Positions 25,701 to 40,700 of a stretch of DNA of 64,000 nt are shown here, in pieces. Position 1 is the stretch's first letter; each line of letters starts with the position of its first letter. The DNA lies in contig JAUIRK010000101.1 in the NCBI GenBank assembly GCA_030549495.1, positions 930,001 through 994,000 of the forward strand, in the 5' to 3' direction. Source of the stretch: Nectonema munidae (lineage: Eukaryota; Nematomorpha; Nectonematoida; Nectonematidae). The notes under the pieces are model-generated. The model saw only the letters and a program-made list of their open reading frames with translations. It was not told the origin of the DNA and did not search any database. A program made the translations under genes and the position numbers.

Positions 25701-28700
25701 ATGTCTTTCGCCAAATGTGAAATACAACTCTTCTTTGCTAACGTTATCTACCCACCCTATCACAGATGAAAATGCTCCTTCTTTTGCCTTGGGTTGTCAA
25801 TTCCTAAATATAATATACCTGCTTTTGAAAAATCATCATCAAGTTTTAGTAATTCTTTTATTATCTCCACTTTTATATTCCCTTTACTTCTGTCTTTTTA
25901 GTTCACTGAGTGTGAAATATTTTTATCTTTGCTTCTCAAACTGCTTGAAAATGAAAAATCAATTTATTTGAAAGTGTTGTCGATTGAAGTTTTGTACAAA
26001 CTTCTTTTGGATTCAAATATAATTGTGTAATTTTTAAAATTTTGTTTATTTATAATTAACAATAGTGAGCTAATATTTTTTAAACATTTCAAAGATTCAT
26101 TTGTGAAAGTTTTGATATGCAGGCAAATTTTAAACCAATGTTTCAAGAAATTACAAATAGCTTTGGTTCAATCATTCAATCAATCTTTTTACATAAGAAG
26201 TCTGAAAATTCATCATCTTTTTCTACAAGTTACTATTTTAATTTCATTACTTTTTATGGATAAAAAACACAATGTAGAAACATGGTTAAGTATGGCTAGT
26301 TACAATTGTATAATGGATTAGTATTCTGATGGTATCTGTACATTTTTCTAGATCTGAGGTATCAAATATACTGCCTATATGTCGAATAGCGCTCACGATA
26401 ATTTCAGGCGGCATGTCAAATGGTTTTTTATTGCATAATAAGGTTTGAAGTCAATATATTAGCATTATATATTTTGCTTTATATTTATTATATCGTTTTC
26501 ACTTATAAGAAACCGTGGTCACAACTTTGAATCACATAAAGCCAAAATTCATCCCATTTGATCTTTCTTTTTGCAACTTTGATAGTATTTTTCAAGAGCT
26601 AAAAGTATCATTTATAGAAATAAAATGATGCATAACTCTTAAAAAATTTCTACGAGTAGATATAGAAGCATTTATCTTGGGAATAAAAACGCAAAATTCA
26701 AATTGTTTTGGCGCGTGACTCATTTATCCTCGAAATCAGGCTTTTGAAGCATTTTTATTTTGACCTATTGTTTATATGCTCCGTGTAAACATCTTGTGTT
26801 CAAACTCAACCGTCAAGGCTCATAAATGATACAAATGTAAATACTTCAAAGTACTTTTCCTATTTTATTATTAATATTAGTTTAATCTATATCTGAGTTT
26901 CTTAACGTTTTTTTACATGCGCGTCAAGGGTTGGTAGATTGCCTGATTTATTGTAAAATTTGCTACTTTTTGAAGTTCTAGCTACTAAATTTTAATTTAG
27001 GATTATCCAAATTTTTATCTTTGCCATTACTTTTCTTGACAACATTTTGTTGTTTTTACTATTAGGTGAACAAATTTTTTTGTTTTATAATCCTATTTAA
27101 ATTTTAAATATTTGTCACATTAGATAATGTATTTATTTTTTCCTAAGTGTAATAGAAAAAAATGCTTGTAGCTTTATAATAAGCAAGCAACTTATTTAAA
27201 ATTCATTTTTGAAGGACAGATTACATCAAACTAACTTCATTTTTGAATTTTTTACACTAACATTAGTTTTCTAATCAAGTTATTTTTAGAGAGAAAAAAT
27301 TTTTAAACCATATAAATTAAATACCTTCATTTTACATACCAGCATCTGTGTGCTAACTCAGAAATTATTTTTAGTAACGTAAAAATAATATACTAACTGA
27401 TTCTAATGAATCAAATTTAAAATGTAAAAATTTATATCTTGTGTATTGATACGTCTCAGAAAATTAGGTTAAAAATAATATCTCTATTATAGTTTGTTCA
27501 AAATATTGAAAATAGCCGGAAGATAAACCTAGTGCAACATCATTTTCATGAAGAAACGTCAATTCAACCTTTTTTCTCCTAGACATCATTTTTAATAAAA
27601 AAATACAAGCTTACAATGAATAAGTAAAAACATTTATTGCTATAGATTGTGTCAGTCTTTCTGTAAATCTTATTTATGCCAATCACATTTTACCTTGGCG
27701 CAGTCAGTGTTGGAAAAAACTCCGGGTTTGGGTTTTTCAAAAAAGTTGATTTTAGTGAGCCAAATTTTTTAGCAATACATATTATAATTATATAAATTCC
27801 TTAACTATTATTTGAATACGGTTTGTATATTTTATTATATTTATTTATTAATAACGACATAAAAACAAAAAATACAAAATGACTATAATAAAAAACGTAA
27901 AGTAATTGCTGTAGATGAAAAAATGAACAATTGAAATTTCGCTGCTGTCAAAAAAAGAGCATTCAATGAAATTAAAACTCAATAAATATTCAATTAGAAT
28001 TAAAAATCCGATGAATTTCACCAGTTTTGTTGCTTTTTCAGTTGAAAGTTCATATCTCTAGGTGATTCAAATATGCGAAAATATTGAAAATGATAGATCT
28101 ACAACTGACTAGGGAATTGATAAAAGTTTAAAGGCCAATTAGAAAAGCGAATTAGTACTATGTGTTTTATCCAAAAATACAAAATACAAATTTTTTGTTA
28201 TCAATTAATAAAAAAACGCAAAAATTGATAGAAATGTATTTTTCAGTTTTTAAGGAATAAAAATTTTTATTGGTCTTTGTAAAATTCTCAGCTGTGGGAG
28301 CAAACTACTGTACAGATATATATTAAAACCCCAACGCACATAGCAAATCCTCATATCATATGTAAAGCAAAATAGATTTTTTCAATTTCAATTGACTCAT
28401 GAATTTGTAATGCACAAAAAAGTAACTTATCTGATCTGGAAAGAAGTCGCCCTCATAAATTTAGTGAAGTGTCAAAAGCTTATTTGGTGCAAAAAAAAAT
28501 GTATTTTTAGTGAAAATTTTTTTTTGACCTTTATTTTTTTTAATTTAGAAAAATTTAGAATAATTTTGCGTATATAAATTTCCCAATGCTTTTGAAACCT
28601 GGTTGTACATGTTTGGGTCCAAAGTAACTTTTTGAACGGTGCTAAGTTAAAAAAATTTGCCTCATACTCAAAATCTATTTTTCTATAATAATCTTTCCAA

Positions 28701-31700
28701 CGTGTAAGATCCCTTGTTACAACTTCATATCTTCTTACATAATTAGTATACTTCATCTTTTATATCAGTATTTTCCTATTCTCTACGATGTTATGCCATT
28801 AACATATGTCGGCCTAGTGGTAGGAGCGTTGGGTCTTGATCCAGATGGTCTGGGTTCGATTCCCAATCATGGCTATCATTACCATCTTTCCAGATATGGA
28901 AGATTATTCTTCCCTATGGATGCAATACCGAAAACTAAAAAAAACTTGGTATGAGTATACATTTGTTTATTAGATTGTCTTGCATCTTTTTAACGATATA
29001 CATGAAAAATCTAAGCTAATAACTTGAATAACTTATTTTTAACACAATATTAAATATAAATTTAAAATGAATAATTCAATTCTAATCAGTTTTGTCAAAA
29101 GACTGCCTTAAGGAAATATCAGTGTGCTCAAAAATAGTAATCATAGATTGTTTGCTATTCTTGAATTCACTCATATTTTTTCCTCTGAAGAAGGCAGTCT
29201 TTTGACAAAACTTATTAGAATTCAATTATTCTTTTTAAATCACCTTTATAAATTTTGCAAATGTTATTTGCTTATAAACACATTCTTTTAAAATATCTTC
29301 TTCAACAGAAATAAGATTTACTTTTACCAAGATTGTGTTATTTATTTTATAAAAGGTTTTTTTTTAATTAGTGTCGTCAAATTATGATACAATCAAAGAT
29401 AAAGTAGGTTTTTATTCAAAAGGTCTATGGTTTCCTCTAAGTTTTGTCATATCTCCTGGTACTCACAGAATTACTCTTTTGTAAGCTAAGGATAACATTT
29501 CTAATTGATTTCAAATGTTAAAATTTTTATATTTTTCAAGAATTGATTCAAATGATAAACTTGAAACAATGCCACTCATTCAAAATGGTTATTTTGAAAC
29601 GATGTCATACGCATGCATTATGGAAATTGTTAGAAATTTAGTCATCATCATATCATCACCCAATAAAACGTCTCTAGCTAATACAGGTAAATTATTGTTT
29701 TAAATTTGGCTGTTATTAAATAGCTTACACATTGATGTATTCTCTAATAGCAATTCTCCAATAAATATCCATGTTTTTATTCTGAATTTTTGATTTGTTT
29801 ATTCTATGTGCGATTCATAACTAATATTTTGCTATGTGTGTCATACTATCTGCTCTGTTAATAGTTCACACAATATATACTATTCGATAACTTTTTTAAT
29901 TAGACCAAACTTTTCTATTATAATTTGATGCTTAAAATAGACATCTAGGTTGCAAGCAATCAATCTTAGAATGGTTAAGTAGTTTCATAATTATGTCAGT
30001 TAATTAATTTTATCTTAAAATTTTTTATTTGTTTTAGCAATAACTAATTATTGCTACAAAACTAACTAAAAATTGCTTAACTTTTTAAGGGTTTGTTTTT
30101 CCAAAATTTATCGTTTGCTTTCTTTTTCAATGAATTTTTGTATACTTAAAGCAGACCATTTTTATTCTATGGGGCTCTGGTGTTCCACTGTGCATGAAAG
30201 GGCTAATATAAGTATTAACTACTTTAAGTATACATAAAAATTTTGTAAGGAAATACAATCATGTTTTTTCAAATCATTTTATTGGTTAAAAAGCTTTCAG
30301 TAATGAAGCAGCGGAGGTATTTTAAAACGAAATTTTGCCACCCCAACTTGCAAGAAGTGAGTGCTAACAAACTATGATGCTATATTTTTTTGAAATTATT
30401 TTTAATTAATATTAATACATTTTATAAAAAAAATATACTAGATATCTACAAATTTATTTAATGTTTTTAAAGCTCTTTGATAATATAGTCTTTTGAATTA
30501 TCTGTAATCAATTATACATTTTGTAAAAAAAAATGTTTACCTAATTTTGTTTCTTCGAAAATTTTAGATCAACAATTAATAAATTCTTCTTGGTGTGGCA
30601 TATTAACTTCTTTATCTCTTTTGCTGGAAACTGCGTATTTCTTATCTTTAATACATCATTCGTGTTAATACCATATTTCCTACCATTAAGTGTTGACACT
30701 GCTAACATTGAGCTTTTGTTGAAAGCTTTGGAAAATCTCATAGTAGTTAGTGCTTGTAATCAAATGAATACTCCTCGAGACGCATTTCTTACTCACCTTT
30801 GCAAATTATCCCTCCCCTTTATTTATTACGTTAATCAGAGTAACTTTTAGTTTGCTTGATTTGCTTTTTTTCTCACTCTAACAGAGTATTTTAGAATCTC
30901 CTCAAAACAGTATCAGTGGTAATAGCAACAGTGGACACGTCAGCAATATTAAAAATATCAAAATCCTAGACTTCAATCATTCAGTAGATTTTTTAACTTC
31001 TGCATACTCATTCCTTTTTTTGATAAACTTTGTCTTAAATTATATAGCTTAGTGATAAAAATTTTCATTGTACCCGCACGCTATCGTCATTGATATTCAA
31101 TCACTATTCGTTGCTTGATTTCTCTTGTTGGTACCTTATTCTTTCCACTTTACAAGTACACATTTTTTTTCCTTAATTCAAATATTTCAATATTTTGGAT
31201 TATCTAATCTATTTTGGCAATTTACTTTTTAGAAATTTTCATTGATTTTAACGTTTACATTCAATATCTCTTCCTATGATATTAACAATAACATGGAAAA
31301 TATTCCTGTGCCGCAAGCTTGCTCAATAGAAATGTATTCTAAACCAACCACATTTTTATTAATAGTATATAGAGTTTTTGACATTTCTAAGTAATTTATT
31401 TTGCCAGGTGTATTACCATATTCGCATTTTATCATACATTTTTATTTTTAGAGATTTTACTGAATCTTCTTTGCTTTCCTTTTTTGAAGCTATATTAAAA
31501 ACATTTTCCGAGACTTTTGACTCCAGATCAAACAACGGTCCAAACATTAAAGTATCCTTAAAATATAATATTTATATTTTAAACAATTTCTCATGAGTAC
31601 TAAAATTTTCTGCCATTTCTTGTAATTCCTGATTACACTTTATTATGAAATTAGGACCCACCTTAGATTTTCTTTATTTAACCTTAGATTGAATTTAACA

Positions 31701-34700
31701 TATATTTTAGCCTTGAAAGATTTCAAAATTTATCATTCCATATTTGTTATATAAATAAGTTCATCTCTTTGATGCTCATAAAAGTGTTCAAGTACTACTC
31801 ATCAATTACATATACTCCTAAAAACTCTGTATTCAAAAAACATCTATTTTTGGCAATATTGTTTAGATTTATATGTGCTCAAAATTACTTTGTTTAAGAA
31901 ATGTAGAAAATACCATTTAAAATTTGTTTTTAAGGTTCTAATATATACAATATTTTAAAATAAATTTTATAGTTTGCTCTTGATTTTGCTCTCTTCGTTA
32001 TTGTCCATGTTGCAAGTACTAATATTGAGCGCTATCATTTGTTTTGGGATGATTTAACGTCAACCCTCCTCAATTCTATTACAGCAAATAATTATAAACG
32101 AGAATTAATATGTCAAGCGCTGTGCCTCTTATCTTCACTTGGAATGAGTAAACTTACTGAATTATTTCTTATTTCCACATATCTTATGTTTCCTGTAGAT
32201 TCTATGAAGAAAAGAAAAGATGCGAATGCCGCACTTGATAAGCAAGACGTATTTTTAAAGCCTCTAATAATCTTTGGAACGGGTCTGTCTAATCTCGAAA
32301 TTAAACTCATACAATTCAAATCTTTAGCAACATTCATTAGAAGCTTTGGTGATATGTTTAATAATGAAAGTTGGCGACACATCTTATCCTGTATTGCTGA
32401 CGGTGCAATATTTGGAATTTCTCCCCACAACTCCATCAATAACTTCTCATCAAAGCTGGAGAATAAAATTCATATGGTTAATAACGAACACCAAATAACT
32501 GACATGTCTGTTCTCAATGCCGGTTTTGAATTACTTCAACTCATACTAACCGATTATCTAGACTCATTTACGGATGCAAAATTTTGCTTTGAATTGATCA
32601 TCACTGCCTTGACTATTTACTCTACTCAGACACTAGACCTTAACATAAGTCTTACCTCAATTGGCCTCTTGGTATAACTATTTTTTCTATAATTTTAATT
32701 ATTACTAAATAATTAGTATATATTTTTTCTATATTCAATTTATAATTTTTAAAATAAGAAGGTTCATACGACTTAAACTAAATGAACTTTAAATATTTTT
32801 TGGTTATTTAACAGTGTAAGAGCTTTGATTTCGAATTATATACTCGTTTCGATGTTTATCATGTGTGTTAGTTGATCCGAAAATTTTCATCCTAAGCATT
32901 GCAATTATGGAAATGAGCTTGCTTATTATATTCATGACTTATACCATTTGTTTTTCTAATTTTTATACCCTCATTCCTTCCTTCCTAGAAAAGTTGAAGC
33001 CAACGCCAATAATAGTCTGCATGTGGTTCTATATTATTTGTGTGTGTGTATATATATTTTTATGTCTTTAGAATTATGAATTTCATGCATTGTTGAAAAG
33101 TTTAATCATAGAAATCAAAATTATTACCCGCTCTCAATTTTAGAATAAATGTTTTTATTTAAATTCATTATTAAGAAATAAGGCTTTTGAGAGACTTGTT
33201 TCAGAAGAATGGATTAAATAGTCATTGAACTTCCTTCTTGTTGATTTAGAGAAAAATGAAGTATTATTTTGAAATGATTACACTTTTTTTAAATGAAGAA
33301 TTAATTTGAAAAGATTAAATCATGACAATATTAGTAGTTATAAGTACATAACTCTCTAGTGCCTACAGTATTTGTGTTCAAATGAATTTTTTCAAATAAA
33401 CGAATTTTTCATATTTTACTTACATTTATATATTTAATAAAAATTTCAGGGGTGGTATCGTTTGAAAGATGGAAGATATGCGAAGACTTGAGTGAAGTAA
33501 ATAATTAAGAATAAGCTTATAACAATAATAAGGAAAAATGAAACTTTGTGAAAAATAACATTATTTTATTTACCATGGTATAATAATGAGATAATAGATA
33601 ATTTTATTATTATCTTTCAAAATCCTAACCTATATCTTTTTAAAGCTTATTGTGGTTTTGTTAAATTTATTGTTTGTATACTTTTATCATCTTTTGATAA
33701 GCACATTCTTGGTTTACCACTATTATCTCTTAATGAAAAATAATTATATCACTTTTCTATTTCTTGTTTTTTATAAAGGATATATGAAAGATGTATTCCC
33801 TCATTTAATTGTAGTATCAACTAATAGTTGAACCGTATGAAAGAAGTATACTAAAAGGTGTAGTTATATATTCTATTAATTGTGGGCAAGATGACACTAT
33901 ATTTAAAAAATATTCTTTTTATGATAATCATAGGCACACTTATTATAAGCTTAGTTTCCTGTTGATTTTTAATTTAGTGGAACGTGTCAGATTTTTTACA
34001 TCAAAATTGGTCATCTTTGAAACAAAACTTTAAAGGAGGACAAACAGATTCATGTGGTACTATTTCAAGCATTGACAGTATTTGGATTTGTTTGTTCACC
34101 AAACTTTCACGTGTCTGCACGAATGAAGATGCATCTATTCGTAAGAGTGCTATTCAAACTCTTTTCTCTATTCTCGAAGCTCACGCTAATCTTCTGCAAT
34201 CACTAACCTGGCTAACGGTTGTATGGGATGTAACATTTTCATTGTGTAATAAACAAAGTTTATAGACAGGTTTCATCTCTTTTAAGGTTCTCTTTCCCAC
34301 TGCAGAACACATGAAGACGCTCTTTTCCCATACCCTACAAGAGGAAAATAGTTTAAATGAAAGAAAGGATGAAGAAAACAAAGAAATAATTCTTCATCAT
34401 AGCAAAGATACCCAACTTAAGAAATGGTCTGAATCTTTGTCCCTTCTGATGCAGGGAATAGCACGCTTGTTTTCTTCAAAGTGGAAAGTTATTTCGATGA
34501 TGGGTAAGATAATTCATAATTTACTCTTACCAATAGCTTTATTTATTTGTTTAAAGAAAACTTCAATTCGATTTGGACATTCATTTTAAATTATTATGTA
34601 AATTCTGCTTTGATACCTATTTCTGAAGTCTCAAATACAGCGATTAAAAGTCTTCAAGAAATCATTGCATTCAAACAATCAAATTTTTCTGAAGGTTTTT

Positions 34701-37700
34701 TTGTTTTTCAATTCAACTTTTTTATATTTTCTTTATATTTTTTTATTTAAGAAAAAGTTAAACCCCATCTCAGTGATAAAGATTTAATAATTGTCTTTGA
34801 AATAATGTTAAAAGCGTTATCCGAGTCGATAAATAAATTTTCTAAACGTGAATTTTTAGCGAATCCTTCCAAACCTAGTGAATCTTTTTCAATTGATCAA
34901 ACGATAAACTTATCTTTTATCCAAATTTTATCCTTCGTCTGCACAAATTTGACTTCTAATAGCATTTCTAAAGAAAATCTCAAAGAATTCAGTATTATTG
35001 TTACTAACATAGCTCTTCTTCCTGTTAAACAAGAACTCACTCCCTTGTTCATCTCTCATGAAAATTCTTTCTCTCAGAACGATTTAGCTTCTTTACAAAA
35101 TGAACTTTATCAACTCTTATTTTTTCTAATACACGTAATGATTTTGCATTTAATATATTATTATCAATTTTTTTTAATATTTACACTAAATCAATACCTT
35201 ATGCCAGGGTTTCCCTAAGTGGGTTCCACGGGACCCAAGGGTTCCGTGAAGCCTTTTTAGAGGTTCCGCGATGCGAAATTGAAAATCCTTTTTTTTCGCA
35301 CTCAGCACTAATTTAGAACACGAATATAAATATTTACATTTTTTACTTTTGTTTGAACCTTCCAAATCGCAGTAAAATGTCTGCGCTACTTTAAAATTTC
35401 ATTTTTTTAAATTCGTTCTTTTAAGCTCTTATCGCACAAAAAATAAATTTATTAGCTAAGAGAAAATATTATTTAAGTAAATTTTTTATTTACTCTAACA
35501 TTTTATTTATTTTAAATCTACCCCTTTCTTTTTATTTATTTTTTTATTATTTTTCTGAAGAAGGATTTCTAATCCGTGATATTTTTTATAATAAATTCCT
35601 TTTTTCAACAATAATATATTCACTAATAGCAATGCTTCTTTAGCACCACTCCTTTTTGTTTTCCTGTCTTAGGTTATACTAGTTACTAGTACTTGAATTT
35701 TAATTATGATAGATTTGATATATCTTTGTGTGGGTCTTGTTTTAATGTTTCTTAACTAGTTTTCGCTGAACGAACTATGGAGTCTTTCTCACAGCACTTT
35801 TTAACTTAAAATTACAACCTGAAATACATATTTTAGATACTATGAATATGAATACAATTTTTTATAAATACGAAAAAAGGTATAATAGGACTTGAATTAA
35901 ATCAATACCAGCGAAAATTTTTATAAAGAACTACATTTAAAAAATATAATATAAAGTATATTGTTAACGTATATGTCCCCATTAAGTCGCGGAAATAAAA
36001 GATGTGTAGATAAATTTTATTCAAAATTGTTCATGTACAGCTTGGATAGGGTGGAGGAGAGTTTGCCACCCATTGAAAGTTCTTTAATTTGTAAATAGAG
36101 AGTATTCTTATGGGGTATAATGTTGTAGAGTGAACGTGAGGATGTTTTGAGTAAGAATAATGTATCATGAGTGAAGTCAGAAAGGTCTATGTCATTATTG
36201 GTGTTGATTGCTATGTCAGGTAATGTATTTAGGGGCATGGAGTTATATATATATCAGTGGCCTCTAAGCTGACCAAATCGCATTGGTGGAAAGTGTTATT
36301 TTCATGAATTTTTTGTTGAACAATTTCCTGCTATTAGATATTGTATATAATTATATTATTATTAGTAGATAATATAATGTTAGATTAGAGTTACCCAATA
36401 AAGGTTTCTTTACCTCTTGCTTTTTTGGCTTATACCTCTCCTATTTGAATATGAGCACCGACTTCCCCTCATCCATTAAATAGTATATTATAAAATTTCA
36501 TAAGTTAACAAAGAGCAATTTTTTTAACAGTTTTGAAAAAGCCTTTTATGCATTAAAGAGTTCACAAACCATATAAAAAAATATTTCATTTTATAATTTA
36601 TTATTTGAATATAACATTTTTATATATAGGAAAAATTTTTACTCCTCCATTGTGAAACAAATTGATTCTGATATAGATTGATCTATATTCACTATAATCA
36701 ATTACATATTAAAACCATTTATAATAAAGATCATTGTGATTTTAAATATTTATTCAATTACACATTACAATATAGCTAGACTTCCCAGTGTATTTAATTT
36801 GATGCTTTTCTATAATTGCTCTGTTTGCTCCCTGTTTGATTTGAAATATAAAAATAGGAAGACAACTTGGTAAAAAATTTTGTGTTTTTGTAAAGTGATA
36901 GAGAGGCAATTTTTTAATGATCTCATTAACAAAATATTAGGTTGTTAAAAGAATAATCAAAGTATATTTTCTAATCTAACCCTGTAAAAGATTTTTAGGC
37001 TTATGTTTATGGTTAGGTAATGTCATTTTTAAAATATGTTTGCAAAAAGGATAAGAGATTTTTTAGGCTTATGGTTAGGGTTAGATAAAGTCATTTTTTA
37101 AATATATTTTCAAAAACGAAAACTTTTCTGTAAGCTCCGGCAATTTAGTAAAAACAAGAAGAGCTTTATTCGAATCTACTACATTTTTTTGCAGGATGGG
37201 GGGGGGGGGGGGGGGAGTTTCTTGATATCTAATTTAAATTATGTGAGGAGAAATGCATGAGCCAACAAAATTAAAGAGTTTCATTGATTAAATTTAAACA
37301 GGTATAACTTCGGCATATGTGATTCAAGCTCTTCAAAATTGCACGACTCGCTTTATCCTTCCGCAGATGAAAATTATTTTGCACTTCTTTTTTAAATATA
37401 AAAAAATGTCACAATCTTTGATTTTTTTGACATAGCTAATTTTTCCAAATCTAAATTTTTACTTAAAACGGTAAAAGCTTAAAAGCAGTGGAACCTCGAT
37501 TTACGAACATAATTCGTTTCCTAAATCATTTGGTGAACCGAAGTTGTTTTTTCTTTTGTAACTTATCAGTAGTTAATTTATTTAAATTATTAAAATATAC
37601 ATACAATATCTAAAATACATTAACAATTAATATATACTTATTAATTTACTATAAAATTAGGAAAGAAACAAATTTTATAAGGCCTAGTTGTCGAGAAAGG

Positions 37701-40700
37701 ATAATAAGAACAATTCGTGAATTGAGCCAAATTTTTGGACAAAATTGTTACTTGGGTAAGGGTATTCGTAATCCTAGGATTTTAACTTGGTTAAAGATAC
37801 ACATACACTCATTTTTTTCGGAATCACATATATTTTTTGTTTAATTTTTCTCATTGAAAATCATGATAGGGTAAAAACAAGGTATAGTTTTGCGATGGTT
37901 CGGAATGTCTCATATTCGAGAATTTTTATTTAAAAATATATGAAATTATTCTATGTATATGTCATTGTACGAAGAATACCTTTGAAATATTTAAGAATCA
38001 CTTCAGATTTAAGTGTTCTCCACCAATCAAAGAAAATTACTTGATTCTTGCTTCAATCCTTTTTAACTTTTTACCATACCTGAATTTTTCATCAAAAATT
38101 TTCGAAAATAACACCGCGTATTTGATGACCTCCAGCGATCCTAAAATCTCAAATGTTGTATAATTTCTAATAGTATTCATCTTTTTATATATATGTACTT
38201 TTAAACTCTCTATTTTTTATAGAATTCTATATATGCTATAGCAAATATGATATCTTTTTCCAAGAAAAACTTATCCCTTCTTCTTGATGTTTGTAAAATC
38301 GCGATTTTAGAAAACTTTTTTGATAGCGAATTTCAAACGATTGTTCTTCAGGTTTCTTTTTCTTAATAGTTATTTTCTTTATTTGAATTTGAGAACCACT
38401 GCTATAATTTGATCGAAATTTTATTGAATTATTTTGAACCTTGTGAACAAGTTTTTTTATATGTATAAAGTATAAATGATCATTTAGAATTGTTTGAAGT
38501 CTTTGTGTAAGAAGCAAACTCCTGATTTCCTAACTTCATACTTTGAGTACCATCAAATTCTGATGCTTTCTCTTAAAAATATTCCAAAGTTATTTGGTAT
38601 GTTTTTGAAGAAAAAGCTTTTACCAGTTTATGTTAATTTTTTTAAATATCTAGATGATAATGAGGACAGCTTTCTATATGAAAATATTCTCTATGACGTT
38701 TGTGAACAAATGTTTTTCCCGTTTGACTTTTTTTCATACAAAGACTTATCGGCTTCAGAGGTTTCAGATGTGAAATCGTGGAACTTTGGGTTGTTTGCAG
38801 GCCTGGAAAAGTATATTCTATCATGCCAGGCATCTTTTTCGCCAAAAATGCTTGCAAAGTTATACAAACTTATTTATATAAATGCCTCAGAATTCAGATA
38901 TTTCAATGAAAAAGGTGATATATAATTAATACTTTGTCTATAATATCTTGTAAATCAAATAAAGAAATTATAAGTTTTCGGTCAATCTTTTTTAAATAAA
39001 AAATATTAACAGAAGAATAAACTCTGATTTTGAACTCCTTCATATTTCTTATCAGCTTATTTAGCGGCTATAATTACTGAAAACATATCTTTATTCATTA
39101 TTTATTAAAATTAATAATATTATTGCATAAAAATCAATCAATTTTCTATTCATATAGCATTTGTTCAGAAAATACACTTGTTTGACGTTAGAAAATATTT
39201 TAACTAAGAGAATAAGCTTATTCGGTTAAGCTATGTAAAATCTAAATGTATGCTGAACATTTAACAAATCATGCGAGTATCCTACATAATCTTTTTGAAA
39301 TTTAACATCGGTTTATTACTAAGAATATTCTAATTCTAATGTTTTCATTTTTTGTATAAACAGTAAACCCATTAATGCCCATAATATATTAAAATTAACT
39401 ATATATCTTATTTTTTTTACGAATGAACTTCAAAATGTATAATTAAGTTTTTGAAAACAAAAAAAAAATTTTTTAACAAGCTCTGAAAAAAGTTACATCC
39501 CACTTCTGGGATAATGGGCACAAAAAGTTCTATTTTTTAAAATGTAAAAATTTTCAAAAAATTTATTTAGAATGAAATTTTTTAAAACATATTTCATGTA
39601 ATGATACATCACAAAGTGTACAATACTTTTTGGTCTTTTTTTTATACAAAAATTACACAATCGTTGAGTATTTCTTGATGCAATGTAATGATGACCATGT
39701 GAAAAACGCATTTCATCTGAGACTTTACTCTTGGTTATTCTGTTTTTTGAAGGCCCAGTTCTTGGTTTTCTGTTTTTAACATTAAAAGAAAGATAAGATA
39801 ATGTTATTTCTTCTTAAGTCAAGCAATGAAATGTAGTTTTGACTTATGGGTAAAGTCTCCATGAATTAACTATTGTAATATCTATCATTTGTGTAAATAT
39901 TGGCCACCACCACTTCTTAGATCGAATACGTATTCTATAGAGAGAAATCATTTTATCTAATAAATCTACTTCACCCATGTTCGCGTTATAACTAGATATA
40001 AGATACGGAACTTCAAGAGTTATTTATCTTTTCGCGAATATCTTTTTGTTTTTTCAAGTGGCTCAATGCCATCATAATTTGTAACCAACATGACGGGTTT
40101 ATTGTCCAGCCATTTTATGAAGAACAAATAATTTACTATATCAAATCTAAAATCATAAAAACCTCTTGTCTTTTTTTCATTTCTTCTTATCAATTGTTTT
40201 TGTCAAATCAGTTACCACGCTCTCTCCTAAAGATTTGTAGCCAAATTTTATGGGCTTGCCGCGCATATACATCTTACATGGATGATGCCCATAATATCTA
40301 ATCATCATTTCATCAATAGAAAGATTACAGGAAAAAACTCCAAATTTTTTAAAGTTGGCTTTCAACATATTTAGATAAGGAGTAAGCTTAAACATTCTAT
40401 CTTTCTTGTCAACTTTGAAATTATTATTCAAATGAAGATAACGTTTTATTTCAAGAAACCTGTTTTTAGACATTGAATTGAAAACAATTGGAAGCTCCGT
40501 GTCTTTTGCTTGTTCCCAATACATTATTTCATTTGGAAGTTTATGATATCCGCTCAGCATCAAAATGGAAAGAAACGCTTTCAACTCACTTTTGTCAATG
40601 AAAAAATTAGTATTGTTTTTCTGATTAGCATAAAAAAATTGATTGAGAAATTATTAGTTCTAAAACATTGTTTGAGAACAGTTCTTCAATTACTTCAACT

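Larger units (their letters stand above)
26443..29540. other. MON2 intron with repeats
   Basis: A 3.1-kb AT-rich intron. Contains a tRNA-SINE at 28.80-28.96 kb and a foldback element at 29.07-29.23 kb. The 26.5-28.8 kb part shows no structure I can name, and one small MON2 exon could be hidden here. Confidence 0.45.

Noticed and set aside
28803-28880. Functional tRNA gene
   Set aside because: The head has good A and B boxes, but the acceptor stem does not close and a SINE body follows directly.
37060-37080. Interstitial telomere repeat (ggttagggttag)
   Set aside because: Only two partial units, explained by a roughly 75-bp local duplication.
38494-38925. Independent gene separate from MON2
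   Set aside because: Phase agrees with MON2 exons on both sides and the block ends align to MON2, so it is treated as a MON2 exon.
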